A program made the position numbers and the translations under genes. Of a DNA stretch of 64,000 bases, positions 1 to 11,814 are shown one piece after another. The DNA lies in NCBI GenBank assembly GCA_021521415.1, contig JAIQDT010002833.1:62001-126000 (forward strand), written 5' to 3'. The notes under the pieces are model-generated. The model did no database searches. It was not told the origin of the DNA and was given only the letters and a program-made list of their open reading frames with translations. The DNA is from Bidens hawaiensis (Eukaryota; Streptophyta; Magnoliopsida; Asterales; Asteraceae). Within the stretch, counting starts at the first letter, position 1. Every line of letters begins with the position of its first letter.

Positions 1-2124
1 CTTTGAAAGTTGAAGGATTAAAAATATTCTCAAGATAAGTCATGAGAAAAATGAAATAAGAAAAATAAGCATCTAATGTTAAGCAAATAAGAAAATCCAT
101 CCCACATGGATAAATGGAAGAAAAGGGAAAATTTCCCATGGGTATAAATATGGAAGTTAACTTTCATCCCACATGGAAACAATAAAAGAAATGGAATCTC
201 TTTATAAGTAAGCAAGTTTCCATAGAAATGTTTTAATGTGACTAACCTCTCTCCATAGTCCTAACGGAGGGTGCGAAGCACCCGACGCACACGCGCACGA
301 ACACGGACTCGAGCGATGGGCGTAATGTGGAGTTTTGATGGCGCACTTTGCACTTCGCACGCTTGAGCCGCTTTAGTATTTTTAGAAAATGGAAGTATGA
401 TCAAAAAGTGGCAAGTTATCAAAGACGAGGGACTAAAAATAAAATTTCTGAAATCTGGAACCCATCGCGCTACGCGATGAGCCTAAACACTGGACCATCG
501 CGCTACGCGGCGGTCCATGATGACGCAGCAACACGTGACGCGACGGGGGGACACATGGCAAACGCTACAAATTCAGCTATAAAAGGGGGGTGATCGGCAT
601 TCCCATCTCACACCTCCAACACACATTTTCACACACTAGTCTTGGTTTGCGTGCCGACCTCGATGAACGTGCCAAGCTCCGAAGCTTTGACGGTTTAAGC
701 AGTAAAATGCGATATAGAGTACAAGTACCGCTCGATCAGTCATAGGCATTTAAACTCCACATACCCGTGAGAGGTAGGGGTTCTGATCAAGTTATTATTT
801 TATTATTATTATAATAGCTTAGACCATAGTCGGGGGTATAGCCTGAACCTTGATCACTGTTAAACGTAATATAGCTTTTAATAAGCAAAGGTTATAGTTA
901 ATTAATGTTTCTTCATGATTAAGAAACATAATCATTTACATGCAAAGGGTATAGTTAAAATAGTATTGTTAATGATTAAGAAACATACTATTCATTCACA
1001 TAGGTTATTGTTAAAGTAATGTTTCTTCTTGAAGTAGAAACCTGGTATAAATGTTTCTTTCTGAAGAAGAAACCTGATATATAATTAATAAATAAACAAA
1101 GGGACTAAATGTTCACATGTTTTGTACAAAAAAATAAATTGTCAAGGTTACAGCTATACAAAACAGACTACGGGGTCTGAAGCTAGATCGTTGATCTAGA
1201 TATTTATACAAATGTTATACTCGTACTATAGGTCCGAGATAACTGCCAATCAATCAATCTGAAAGCTGAAAACAGAAACATGAATTAGTAACAGAAACTG
1301 ATTTACAGACAAGGGTCAGTAACCGAAACTGATCAATATACAGGAATCAGTGTCAGAAACTGATTTACAATCATAAAAAGTGAATACGCCCTAAACTTTT
1401 ATAGAGTCTGAACTGTTTGCATGGGATTTGCGAATCCTTAAAACTTTGTGTTGCAATAATAAGAATCGGGTACACTCAGATTAAGAGTATACATGTGTCT
1501 GGATCCATACATACATGGTGATTCGGATTTCCCCGAGGCCATGCATATCATCAAACACGCCTTTGGAAGTCTTCGGGACTTTTCAGAGAAATGATATTGT
1601 GTATATGATTAACTGTACATGTACTTAGGGTAATTGTAACCCAATTGAGTTGGGTGTCTAATGAGTATTGTCACAAAGATATTATTATTGTTTATACAAT
1701 TTTATTATAGAGTCAGCGTCATTCACCGGTTGTGTGCTGAAGTATTTTCCCCCAATTTCAGGGAAACTGTAAAGAATAGGACTGACAGGCAAGACTGAAA
1801 GAAGATTGGAGACATAGTCATTAGAGGTGATCTGATGGCTCAAATATTTTATTCAAAATATTATAAAGAATTATATTTTGAAATGATAAGTATTTGAAAT
1901 ATCAAAACGGGTATTCAACTCCCGAGTTTTTAATATATTATATCTGAAAAGACTTCCGCTCACATTTTATCAAATAATATCCAACAGGTATTCTAACCCG
2001 ACATTTTATAAAAGAATATTATATTTTATAGACTTCCGCTAAAACAAACCCGCAACTTTGATATATTTTCAAAACAGATACCAACTAACGGGTCTCGCAC
2101 CCAGGCCCTTAGTCGGGGTGTGAC
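1..2124 (+). mobile_element. Probable LTR fragment (right part of a solo or partial LTR)
   Basis: The stretch ends in the motif TCGGGGTGTGACA at 2124, a typical right end of plant LTRs, and carries a promoter-like TATAAAA at 578. No coding region for gag or pol is visible. Several imperfect internal repeats built on GTTTCTT..AAGAAAC occur at 905-1075. The left end is not found and probably lies before the window, so no target-site duplication can be shown. The short open frame at 348-593 lies across the promoter area and is not a gene. Confidence 0.4.
578..592 (+). promoter_or_regulatory. TATA box of the LTR-like region
   Basis: TATAAAAGGGGGG lies in an otherwise gene-free, GC-richer patch. 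It resembles the U3/R promoter of a plant LTR. No transcript start can be fixed from the sequence. Confidence 0.35.
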
Positions 2125-2127
2125 AGC

Positions 2128-3312
2128 CGCCACCACCACCACCACCACCTGACCGCCACCACCGTCGCCGCCGCCCTACCATCGCCATCACTACTAATGC
2201 CACCACCGCTTGACCACTGCCAGTGCCACCCCCACCACCACAACCACCGCCACCACCACCGTTGCCATCGCCACCACCATTTTCGTCACATGAGCTACCA
2301 CTATCGCCATTGTATTTTTTTTTTTTGTAAAAAAAATATTTTTAGATATGAATGTTTTTATTATTTCTATTTCATTCCTACAATTTTTTTGGGATACCAA
2401 ACAACATAAAGTAATAATTCATTTTATTCTCACAGGTTAACCGAACAAGACAAATGAATAACAATAATTCCCTTCTCCATTCCATTTCTTCTCCCATTCC
2501 ATTTCCCTTTCGTTCCATTACCTCCAACCAAATATACCCGTTGAACTACATTGATTAATCTTGGAGTCATAATAATACTATACATAACTCATCGAACTCT
2601 ACTAATGAGCTTCACAACGTCAGGCATGATGATCCAATTTATTAACCCAAATAAGCTATATGTAGTATATTAAGGATAAGTTTAGGAAACATATTAACCT
2701 CCATATATAATCATAAGGGGTTAAGTTATAATAGGAAGTATAGTTTTTGTAGGAAGGATAAGAAGTAATCTTGTCCATTGATTTTGAATATGAAGGGTTC
2801 AGATTAGTTTAGGGGGAAATCAAGTGTGAAAGAAGGAGGAGGGCATAAAATGAATAACACATTTGTTGACTTTCTCTCTCCACATGCAAGGCACATGCCA
2901 AATTCCCCCATCATTTTCAAACGTCCATAACTTTTTTTACAACGTTTTTATTGAAAAACAAATTCACCATAATAACGAGTGTCTTTTTATCTTTTATATA
3001 AGTACCATATTGTAATATCAAAATAAAAAAAAATTAGTGGGTTTTTTACAAATTGTGTTTTACCGAATTGTGTTTTACAAAATTGTGTTATACAATAGTA
3101 TTTTTCATTGTGTTTTTTTTTTCATTGTGTTTTTTCCATTGTGCTATTTACATTGTGTCATACAATTATGTTTTTTATTGTGTTTTTTTTATAGTGTATT
3201 TTTCCATTGTGTTTTTCATTGTGTTTTTTCGGACTTTTCAGGTGAGGTGGTGGCGGTGGGTGACGATTGTGGTGGCGGTGGGCGGTGGAGTGGTGGTGGT
3301 TGTAAGAGATGA
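2128..3312. repeat. CCACC-rich block and complementary GGTGG-rich block around AT-rich DNA
   Basis: 2128-2300 is a low-complexity CCACC/CCGCC stretch and 3238-3305 is its approximate complement (GGTGGY). Between them lies AT-rich DNA with many TTGTGTT words at 3050-3230. The open frames here are His/Pro-, Val- or Phe-rich consequences of the base composition. I see no gene. Confidence 0.55.
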
Positions 3313-3588
3313 GTGAAGATGTAATTGGGTTTTATGTAAGTGGGTTTTTGAAATTAATTTAAGTGGGTTTTGAGAATAAAGTAAGTGGGTTTTGATATTA
3401 AAGTATTAGACTAAAATATCCTCCTTCCTAACCTTCTTAGGAAAATCAAACTTCTTATTTGAACCTAACCCTAATCGGGTTAGGTTATAATAGGTTATAA
3501 GTTCAAGTGTTCAACACTTAACGAATTAACATAAAAATCAAATAAACAAACAGTCAATATGTTATAATCAAGTAATCACTTATGTCAC

Positions 3589-3862
3589 TTTGGTGGATAT
3601 GACAACTAAGTATTTGAGCTAGGCCTTGAGAGGTTGACAGTTCGAATTCCGAGCTCACCCGTGTTTTCATCCCATCATATGTTACGTCAGAGAAATCTGC
3701 TCTTGTGGCGGCACAACAACTGTCAAGTGGTAGCCGATGATATGGTTTCTCGGGGGAACGCCCAAGCCAAACTCTGAAGACAATGTGAGCCCGGTTAAGA
3801 CAACATAGGCTAGCCAGAGTGAGGCAACAAGACTCTCAAATTTGGAAGTACGACGGCCTAAA
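3589..3862 (+). mobile_element. tRNA-derived SINE copy A
   Basis: The head carries a B-box-like CAGTTCGAATTCCGAG. It is followed by a body found again at 10.2, 18.0, 19.1 and 47.7 kb, with markers CTTGTGGCGGCACAACAACTG, GGGGAACGC and AAGACAACATAGGCTAGCCA (each shared with small changes). The order of head and body is the same in the other full copies. Target-site duplications are not clear. The DNA from here to 4566 shows no gene. Confidence 0.65.
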
Positions 3863-4566
3863 AAACCACTAGAAAGTCGCTGCTCTAAAAGAAATAGTAA
3901 CCATGATCGTTCAAAATTATATTATAAAAGTATAGTAACCCAAAAAAACAGGATATGATGGTTTGCCTCCAATCACGAGGCCTTTGTGAGTGACTCTTTG
4001 ATCATCATGAACACCGTGAATGTACCTTTTTGTTCAATAAACATTACACCATTAACTATTTGTTATTGTCTCAAATGAATCCGCTTGTACTGTCAACACT
4101 GTCGACCACATAACATAACATATTTATGTTATGGAAAGTCATGATAGTGAAGAATAGTGACAAGTTTTGCTTGGTCAGATAATAAAATAAACCATCATAT
4201 CGAGTGAAAGTGATAGTGTGAGATATTGAAGAGCGCTAAGAATCTAAGACAACAGTAAGACGGTAAACAATGTATGTAGTTAGAGATAGCTAGCATAATG
4301 GATGAGAGTTCGATTCCTAACTATTTGATCGGAGTATGAAGCACTCTAAAGTCTCAACCAACTTTCATTATGTGTTAAGTCAACATTACATCACACTAAA
4401 ATCCCATTTACTTAATTAAGGAAATGAATCACTCCCACTACTCTCTCCCGTCTCCACCCTCCCTTTTTCTTTAAAAAATTAATTTGATCTTTTTCTAAAT
4501 ATATAAATTTTATTTATGTAAGAAACTTACATTAAAAACATAACTAAAAAACATCATAACCATAGC
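3863..4566. other. AT-rich spacer, no gene seen
   Basis: No open frame of note and no recognisable repeat boundary. It contains a second tRNA-like word (GAGAGTTCGATTCCTAAC near 4304), which may be the head of another decayed SINE. Confidence 0.5.
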
Positions 4567-5154
4567 TAGGGGTGAGCAATTTCACGGTTCCGAACCATAA
4601 AAGTCGGGGAACTGAGACCGAACCGTAATATTGTATGGTCTGGTTCCGGTTCTTAAACTTTGATGAACACGGTTCTTGGTTCGGGGTTCTGGTTAGAGAA
4701 CCGCTAGAACCTTGCTAGTTTTAAACTTTAAATATTATATTTAAAACCTTATTTATAGCATGCTTTCCAACTTTCAGGCATGGGCAACCATCTACATTCT
4801 CATTTTCTCGGTTATATACAATCCCATTCCAAATCATAAGTGATAATCATCTTCCACTGTCTAATTTTTTTTAAGTTATTGTTGGGCATTCTAATCCATT
4901 CTTAGTTTCCTCCATTAAAATATATAATATGTTGATGTGTTAATGTTTTATTTTATGAATTGTCTATTGTTTCTTGCACATTCTAATAGTTCACACCTAG
5001 GATTTAATTGAAAACATGTTCCGCGAGAGAACGTTTACACGAGAATCATTTAACGTGGCTCCGAACCGAACCGGAATTGTTAAAATTCGGTCCGATTCTA
5101 TCTGATATTTAGCATTTAACTGTTCTGGTTCGGTTCTAAATCGTCGCAACTCCA
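4567..5154. mobile_element. hAT-like MITE rich in CCGAACC/GGTTC words
   Basis: It opens with TAGGGGTGAGCA, the same terminus as the element at 48531. The ends are filled with alternating GGTTCCG and CCGAACC words around an AT-rich core. The right end is decayed (TCGTCGCAACTCC) and no 8-bp duplication is visible, so the right boundary is approximate. Confidence 0.5.
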
Positions 5155-5199
5155 ATTTTCATCAACAAGATAATACCCTTATTTATAATATACTTACTC

Positions 5200-5430
5200 C
5201 TACTTGAGATGAAGAATTAGGTACAACTTCGATAATAACGTGGTTGAATATAGATGACTACTCAAGAACGTTGATGTCGTTATTCGAACTCAAGATACGA
5301 AAAAACGTGTCATTTTCATAGACTGTGCAAGGAAACTACTTCCAAAGCCATTGTAGGTTGAGGATGATCACCTCTCATATATTGAACTCTCTTGCAGTTG
5401 ACAATTAAACCACTCCCAATGCATACAATC
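5200..5430 (-). pseudogene. PIF/Harbinger-type transposase, C-terminal segment (broken)
   Basis: Minus-strand translation shows the family motif LDCMHWEW near 5415-5430 (completed across the insertion), then RGDHPQPTMALE in a shifted frame near 5340-5380, then NDINVL near 5265. These are in the order found in plant HARBI1-like DDE nucleases. Frameshifts and stops separate them, so it cannot make a working transposase. It continues at 6309-6402 and 8886-9030. Confidence 0.8.
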
Positions 5431-6308
5431 AGTGGCGAAGCCATGAATTTTTTTCTTATGGGTTCGGAATTTCTGGTGCTTGATTATTTTTCCGGCGTCA
5501 AGTTTTCTAAGGCGAATTGGTTGGATTGGGCCAATCATTGGGTTAGATAAATAAAATGCAATATCACTATTGTAACAAAAATATATCGTTAACAATCAAT
5601 AAAATACAAAGTCATATTAAATAAAAAGATATTACATATTATAATTGATCCCTACGCGTTTTCATGTTTTGAAAATGATGTTTTCAATCGCGAGTTTAAA
5701 AAAGAACTTATTTTTTAATATAGCAAGTATAAGTATCATTCATATTATCATCACCCAAATAATTACACAAATCCGTCTTCACATGCTTTATTGAAGAAAA
5801 ACATTTCACAAACGATAGACTAACGGATATTGGTTGTGATGATCGTTGAAACCTTGAGGCGAACCGGTGAATGCAATGAGGCAATGGTCTTCTGGTCGAC
5901 AAAAAGATGCTGATTGGTTGCTGAGCGATGGCCGATGTTTTGGTTTAGTTATTTATTTTTTTATTTAGGTATTATGTTTAAAAACGTTAATTGGGTTGGG
6001 CTTATTGACTCATTCTATGAGTAACATTGGGCTTTTTGGGTTATTATTGGCCCATATATGATGTTGTTAATAATTTTTATAATTTTTTAAAAGTTTTTTA
6101 TATTTTATAAAATGAATATTCATTACTAAAAAATATAATTACATTTTTCCAAACCAATGGGTTCGAATATATTTTTCTTAAATGATATTGGATTCGCTCG
6201 TCGAAAAAAACAGGTTCGCTCGTTAATTCGGCATTATCGGGTATATATTAAACCGAAAAAATACCTGGTTCGGCCGAACCCGGTGGAGATAATGTGGCTC
6301 CGCCACTT
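5431..6308. mobile_element. TIR DNA transposon, non-autonomous, with 9-bp target duplication
   Basis: The ends AGTGGCGAAGCCA and TGGCTCCGCCACT are imperfect inverted repeats. They are flanked by identical CATACAATC at 5422-5430 and 6309-6317. Removing the element restores the transposase codons on either side (DCMHWEW). A 9-bp duplication fits Mutator-like elements, though this terminus also resembles other plant TIR families. No transposase is encoded. Confidence 0.8.
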
Positions 6309-6402
6309 CATACAATCCAAGCAACCAACCATTCACGGGGAACCATGTTTCGATTCATGCACCCATAAATTGTTGAATGTCGTTCAAATTGGGTTTTCTT
6401 AG
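6309..6402 (-). pseudogene. PIF/Harbinger-type transposase, middle segment
   Basis: On the minus strand this reads HGSP, a stop, then MVGCLDCMHW, matching the family pattern RGFPGMxGSLDCMHW. The left neighbour is the TIR element at 5431 and the right neighbour is the solo LTR at 6403. Both landed inside this old transposase. Confidence 0.75.
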
Positions 6403-8880
6403 TATCACACCCCCAAATTTTGACTAACGGAGTTATACCGCGAGGCGTGTGACATACCAGGATCTAGCTCATTCGTTATACCAAACAACTAAATTAAAGT
6501 ATTCATAACATTTATCTAAGTTTCATTCAAACTTGAGAAAACAAAATCCAAACCGACAATTTAAAAGTGTCGCGGAAGCGTTAAAGTAAGTGTTTTAAGA
6601 TAAACAATAAACCATGTGTTTGAACACGCGCAACCCATCATGTATAAACAATGTGAAATAAAAGTTCATGCGATGAGTGTGACTCATGACATATGCAATG
6701 CAACCCGCTCCTTAGCACACCTAGCAACCTAGGCAAGTATAAATACTCAAGGGTCAACACGAGGTTGGTAAGTTCATAAGTTGTAGTAAAGAGTAATATA
6801 TATAGTATAGATAGTATACGTAGCATCAGTTGTATATGTAGATTTAGCACTTTTCAAATATACCAGGGTAGCTAACCCATTTACAAGCTACTAGACGTTT
6901 GAACCGAAGCTGACTGTCTATATGCCTTCTTACCAGGTCTATCACAAAACACTGGCGATGTATGTTAGGACAATTTATACCCGTTAGACCTCCAGTCGAG
7001 TTATAGCAGGTGGGGTTTGTCAAACCCAGTAGTGCTACTTAAATTTCCCCGCGATCCCATCCTAACGGTTCAAGGTATGTAAGGACTTTAAGTGATATGA
7101 GGGCATCTAGTATACACTTGTGATATATAAGAAACTACATAAATCCAAAGTAAGTCGCTGCGTTTTCATCCAGAAAACCAGTATGTAAGTATGTCCATGT
7201 TTTCAATCCAGAAAACAAGTAAGTCGCTGTGTTTTCATCCAGAAAACCAGTATGTAAGTATGTCCATGTTTTCAATCCAAAAAACAAGTAAGGAAAATGT
7301 TTTGTTGTTTTCAATCCAGAAAACAAGTATACGAAAATAGTTTTGTTGTTTTCAATCCAGAAAACAACTAGGAAAAAGCATGAACTCACCTGGTGACGTG
7401 TAATGGACTTTTCTCAAACCAAATGTATGCACTTGACTCGTTAACTTTTACCTAGTACAAGTGTTTAAGCTATGAGAGTGTGTTCAATAACACATGACTC
7501 TAAAACTCACATATGGACCCACACACAAACACAAACTTGACCCGATGACTCGTTGGTGATAATGAATAATGTCAAATATACCAAAAAGTCCTAACATGTA
7601 TCCACAAATTATATCATGGCAAAGCAACCAAGTATTCATCTTACAACTTAACTTATAATCATTCAGTTCACGAAACAGATTTTAGCATGTACAAATTGAT
7701 TTTATTAACTATGTAAAACTCAAAGATAAATTCTATAAAATTTATCACAATAGAATATATGGACTAAGTTTCTCAAACAATTTTCATTATATTTTTATCA
7801 TATAGGAAAAGCTCACAATAATTCAATCATTGCAGATAGGTACAAACAGTTCGGCAGATTGCGCAACAAAAAGTATTTTCATGGTTCTCTCAACTCATTT
7901 ATCCAAATTATGCAAGGCTAATTGGGTTGTCTCCTAAATTTATAATACTAAGTTCCAGGAGTGGAACCAACCCATTTGGCTTTATCAATCTCAAGTTATG
8001 ATGTCGGGAAGTTAGAACAGAAAACATCTTCCCGAATCAGATTAGACACGCAATCTTGTAAAATTATAAAACCTATCTTCTGTATATCCGAAAATTACAA
8101 ATTATAACTTTCTGGAAACTAGACTCGACAAACTATCCTAGAATCAAGAATTTATTAAAAATCATCGTTTATCATCAAGTTACAATAGAAACAATAAGCG
8201 AGTACAAATCTGTCCAGAATCCAATCTATCATGAACCTTAACTAATTCATGTTTACACTAACAACAACATTCTAAATCATCAATTATCAATCACACATGT
8301 CTTATAATGGTTATATCACTGAGATTCTCATACCAAGCACCTCTTAACATCAAAAGAACACTTAACAAATCAATAAAACAACGGTTAAGAGATGGATACT
8401 TATAACTAACGATTGTTACTATGTAAACACAACCCCTAGCACTTCCAATGCACCCCTAAGCTTCCCAAGTGACCCAAAATCTGTAGGGTTTCGTACAAAA
8501 TTGGCAGAGGTCGATAATATGAGCTCTAGGGTTTTTAAAATCGTTTTAAAAAACTTTTCACGATCTGGTGATCCCCCGCGCGACGCGAGGGATTTAGCCA
8601 AATCCTACGCGCCGCTCGGGGCGCCTTAGGTTTTTTTTTTTTATTTTATTTTATTATATTTATATATATAATAATAATAATAATAATCAAAGCATGAACA
8701 CGCAAAGCAAGTAATCACATAGCACATACATGTATTCGTTTACGGGATTGACATTTATCACTAACGCGTACGAACCGACTCTTGTGTGTGACTGTTACTG
8801 ACTCATGTAGATGTTATGCGTGACATGTAATATAACGGAGTTGGGTTAACGGTGTTAACATAGAAGAGCGAGGTGTCACG
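6403..8880 (-). mobile_element. Solo LTR (2.48 kb) with 5-bp target duplication
   Basis: It is bounded by TATCACACCCCC and GAGGTGTCACG and flanked by identical CTTAG at 6398-6402 and 8881-8885. Read on the minus strand it runs from a TGACACCTCGC start to a GGGGTGTGATA end, the usual plant LTR form. No gag, pol, primer site or second LTR is present, so it is a solo LTR left by recombination. The terminal bases deviate from TG..CA, which suggests age. Confidence 0.75.
7148..7384 (+). repeat. Tandem repeat inside the solo LTR
   Basis: A unit of about 68 bp built on CATCCAGAAAACCAGTATG and TCCATGTTTTCAATCCA occurs twice. It is followed by shorter units of about 40 bp that keep GTTTTCAATCCAGAAAACAA. 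The repetitive open frame on the minus strand at 7135-7389 is a by-product. Confidence 0.85.
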
Positions 8881-8885
8881 CTTAG

Positions 8886-9030
8886 ATACTGTTTACCCTT
8901 GAAAAAAAATTGTACATGTTTTCTCGTGTGATCCTGTTAGACATCATTAGAAAATCATCAAACGAATCCACCATGGTTCCATATCCCGTTTGACGAAGTG
9001 CAGCCATTCACTTTTGGTAAGTTGTAAAAC
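8886..9030 (-). pseudogene. PIF/Harbinger-type transposase, N-terminal part of the DDE domain
   Basis: The minus strand reads MAALRQTGYGTMVDSFDDF and RITRENMYNF. This matches the conserved family order (xALRxLAYGxxxDxFDEYLxM, then xxRESLxxF). A stop replaces a codon just before the alanines. The segment ends at the CTTAG duplication of the solo LTR and joins the segment at 6309-6402 when the insertion is removed. Confidence 0.8.
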
Positions 9031-9055
9031 CCTTACCATCTCGCATCCAAGCTAA

Positions 9056-9471
9056 TCTACCTATATATTAAAGCAACACAATATTTTCACTTGTCATTCA
9101 ATTAGACCCTCCACATAGGCTTCAAGTGTATAAGTTTCCATTTTTACAATTTTTCCTTCATGAATGATAAAATGAAAAATATGTTTGTTGGTGGAAATTA
9201 AACTCAATACCTTACTTTTAAAATGTTTATGGCTTACTAACTCAACTAAGATTAATTGATGTTAGTCTTCTCTTTTTCTTAATTGGTATAAATTCACAAC
9301 CTTTCATTTTATTACTTTTAAAATGCAAATACAAATTATTCTTACTAATCTATGTATTTTAGTAAATTATTTATATCTTATAAATCCATAAGATATGTTA
9401 ATACGTATATTAAATTAAAATTTTTTATTTTATTTTTTAACAACCCGTGTATCACACAGACTCAATCCTAG
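9056..9471 (+). mobile_element. Non-autonomous Helitron
   Basis: It starts TCTACCTATATATTAAAGC after an A and ends CTAG before a T. A short hairpin (CCGTGT-ATC-ACACAG) lies about ten bases before the end. This TC...hairpin...CTAG layout, with insertion between A and T and no target duplication, is the standard plant Helitron form. The 416-bp interior is AT-rich and codes for nothing. Confidence 0.75.
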
Positions 9472-10134
9472 TAAGAAATATGGGTCATCAACTTCCAAAT
9501 TGTTAGCTATTCATGTGAATAGCTGCTTGATCACCCATTCGTCTCTTGAGTGTCTTTTTATTATATACGTGCCTCTCGACAAAGTAATCTTATGGTAGGT
9601 GTTTTCACCTTTTTCGCGATTTCTATCGATAAAAGCTCTTTTTTACATTGGAGATGCGTTTCTTGAAGTGTAAAAATATCATTTCCTTTTTATCGCTTGG
9701 ACGCTTTGTTAGGATCTACCACACCCGTTAAACTGAAACACACACGTAAGCAAATAAACAAACACGGGAATTTAACATCGCTCGGTCTAGACTTAACTAC
9801 TACATCCACATGTTGCAACCATGGTATTTTATTATTGCTATCTGTCACGCTAGTGAAGAGTTACAGCTGCAATGATTTCAATATATTGAGACTAGTCTAG
9901 AGTTTATAGTTTAGAGAACAATAAAGAAAAAAAAACATAAACGGGCTCTAATAAAGAAATATAATGCCTACCCAAACCTTTCATGTTTCTATCTTCATTA
10001 AACCCAAATAATAGGTTTTCAAGTAAACTGGGTCCAAATCAAGTCCAAGCCTCCACAAAACGAACACGGTTATGGTAGCTAGTTTAATCGGAGGCTTGAA
10101 TCATTTCTAGGGAACAACTTGTTTGGTAAATCAA
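9472..10134. other. Spacer, no gene seen
   Basis: Mixed AT-rich DNA with one 67-codon open frame (9697-9900) that shows no recognisable motif and has no promoter or splice context. Confidence 0.5.
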
Positions 10135-10463
10135 AAGAGTTGTTTTTTAAGAATGAAGACTTTCTTATGTTTAGGTCACTACACTCATCAAATTGGAGAG
10201 CCTCGTTGCTCCATTCTGGCCAGACTATGTTGTCTTAACCAGGTTCATGTTGGCTTCAGAGTTGGCTTGGGCGTTCCCCGGGATACCATAATGTCGGATG
10301 CATCACAATTGTAGAACTCTCTAACGTAGCACACACAGGGATTCAAACCGATCACCTTGTAGAAGCCCTAGCTCAAATCTTTCATTGTCTTATACACCAA
10401 AAGTGACTTGAGTGGAGATCGAACTTGAATATCTACCGAAAAACCCAAGCCTCCTATCACTAC
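10135..10463 (-). mobile_element. tRNA-derived SINE copy B
   Basis: This shares with the copy at 17965 the run CACTACACTCATCAAATTGG...GACTATGTTGTCTTAACC...GGCGTTCCCCGGGATACCAT...TCTCTAACGTAGCAC. On the minus strand it ends in the tRNA-like head (GGATTCAAACC complement near 10340 and AGTGATAGGAGGC near 10455). The adjacent 117-bp tandem duplication starts inside its end. Confidence 0.6.
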
Positions 10464-10697
10464 ACCATAAATCATGAGTTACCAAAAAGAGTTGTTTGAT
10501 GAATGCTTCTTAATCATGTGAGTTTGACTAGGTTTGGTTTGTGTGTCCCAAATAATCGTACCTCTAAATTTTGGGCATTTACCATAAATCATGAGTTACC
10601 AAAAAGAGTTGTTTGATGAATGCTTCTTAATCATGTGAGTTTGACTAGGTTTGGTTTGTGTGTCCCAAATAATCATACCTCTAAATTTTGGGCATTT
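10464..10697 (+). repeat. 117-bp tandem duplication, two nearly identical copies
   Basis: The unit beginning ACCATAAATCATGAGTTACC at 10464 is repeated at 10581. By eye the copies differ at one base (AATCGTACC versus AATCATACC), so the event is recent or corrected. No coding content is seen. Confidence 0.95.
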
Positions 10698-11768
10698 TTT
10701 GTTATTGGTTTCAAATAGGATTTGTCCACTGTTATAAACTAGGTTTGATTTGTGTGTTCTAAATCAAAATGCAATACTCGTGGGCTGACAAGAAGGATTT
10801 TGTTGGCCTTTATAGGAATCAAAATATGATATGTGTGGTCTTTTAGACTGGGTTTAACTATGTGCTTTTGTAATAGGATTAATGACGGACCTAGGATAAA
10901 ATTTCACAGAGGTCTAAAAAGGATTGATGTTAAAATTTCAGGGGTCGATCGAGATTTTAACATATATATGTCTTTAAAAGAAATTTCACAGAGGTCGGCC
11001 GACATCCTGCCCCTGTATAGGATTGTGATGATTGCTGAAGGCTTTGATCTTTTTATTTTTTTGTGTGTGTATTTTTTTAAATCTAGACGCAACTAATATT
11101 CTTAGATAATAACTACTTTCAAAAGAAACAAAGTTAAACACTTCAAAACAATTTTAAATGTGATGTTTTCGACTTGACTCGTTCTATGTTGAATCATTTT
11201 TTACATTCACCATGAAAATTATGGATCCGTCCAATCTTGTAAGGCGAACGGGCAACTTTTAGCGAACGAACACAAGCACAAATTGAAACCATTTGTGTTT
11301 CTTTCAGTCTACTATCATGTAACAAACGAATATAAAAAAGCATCACATGTGTTTGTCCGGTTTGTTTACAACCCTAGTCTCCAAACTCGACCCTCTATGG
11401 AGTATTCAAATTGACCTCTTTATCATAAAGAAAAAAGGGAGTAATGTTGTGATTGTAGAATAGGAAGAAGATGAGATGACATGCTTTTATAACGAGACAA
11501 AGTCCTTCGTGATTACCACTACAATATATCAAAGAAAAAGTTTTTGTTTTCTTTTTTCTTTTCATTCATTTCATGGATACTTTAAATCCACTAGTATAAT
11601 TAACGTCAATAAAAAGATTTAACATCACTAAATAAAATATCTTATTATATATACTTTAAAGGAGTTCAAAAGTTAAAAGGTTTCTTTGAGTTCGTAGTAT
11701 ATTTTTCTAAATTGGAGTTTTAACAAAATTAGAATTAAAGGATTTAAAATTTGAGAGAATAGAGCAAA

Positions 11769-11814
<46 letters not shown>

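Noticed and set aside
348..593. 81-codon open frame on the plus strand
   Set aside because: It overlaps the LTR-like promoter and TATA box, has no motif and no plausible splice context.
2194..2409. His/Pro-rich and Val-rich frames on both strands
   Set aside because: Direct result of the CCACC low-complexity stretch.
3037..3316. Phe/Cys-rich frames
   Set aside because: They translate TTGTGTT and GGTGG repeats, with two frames open at once.
7135..7389. Repetitive 84-codon minus-strand frame
   Set aside because: Translation of the tandem repeat inside a solo LTR.
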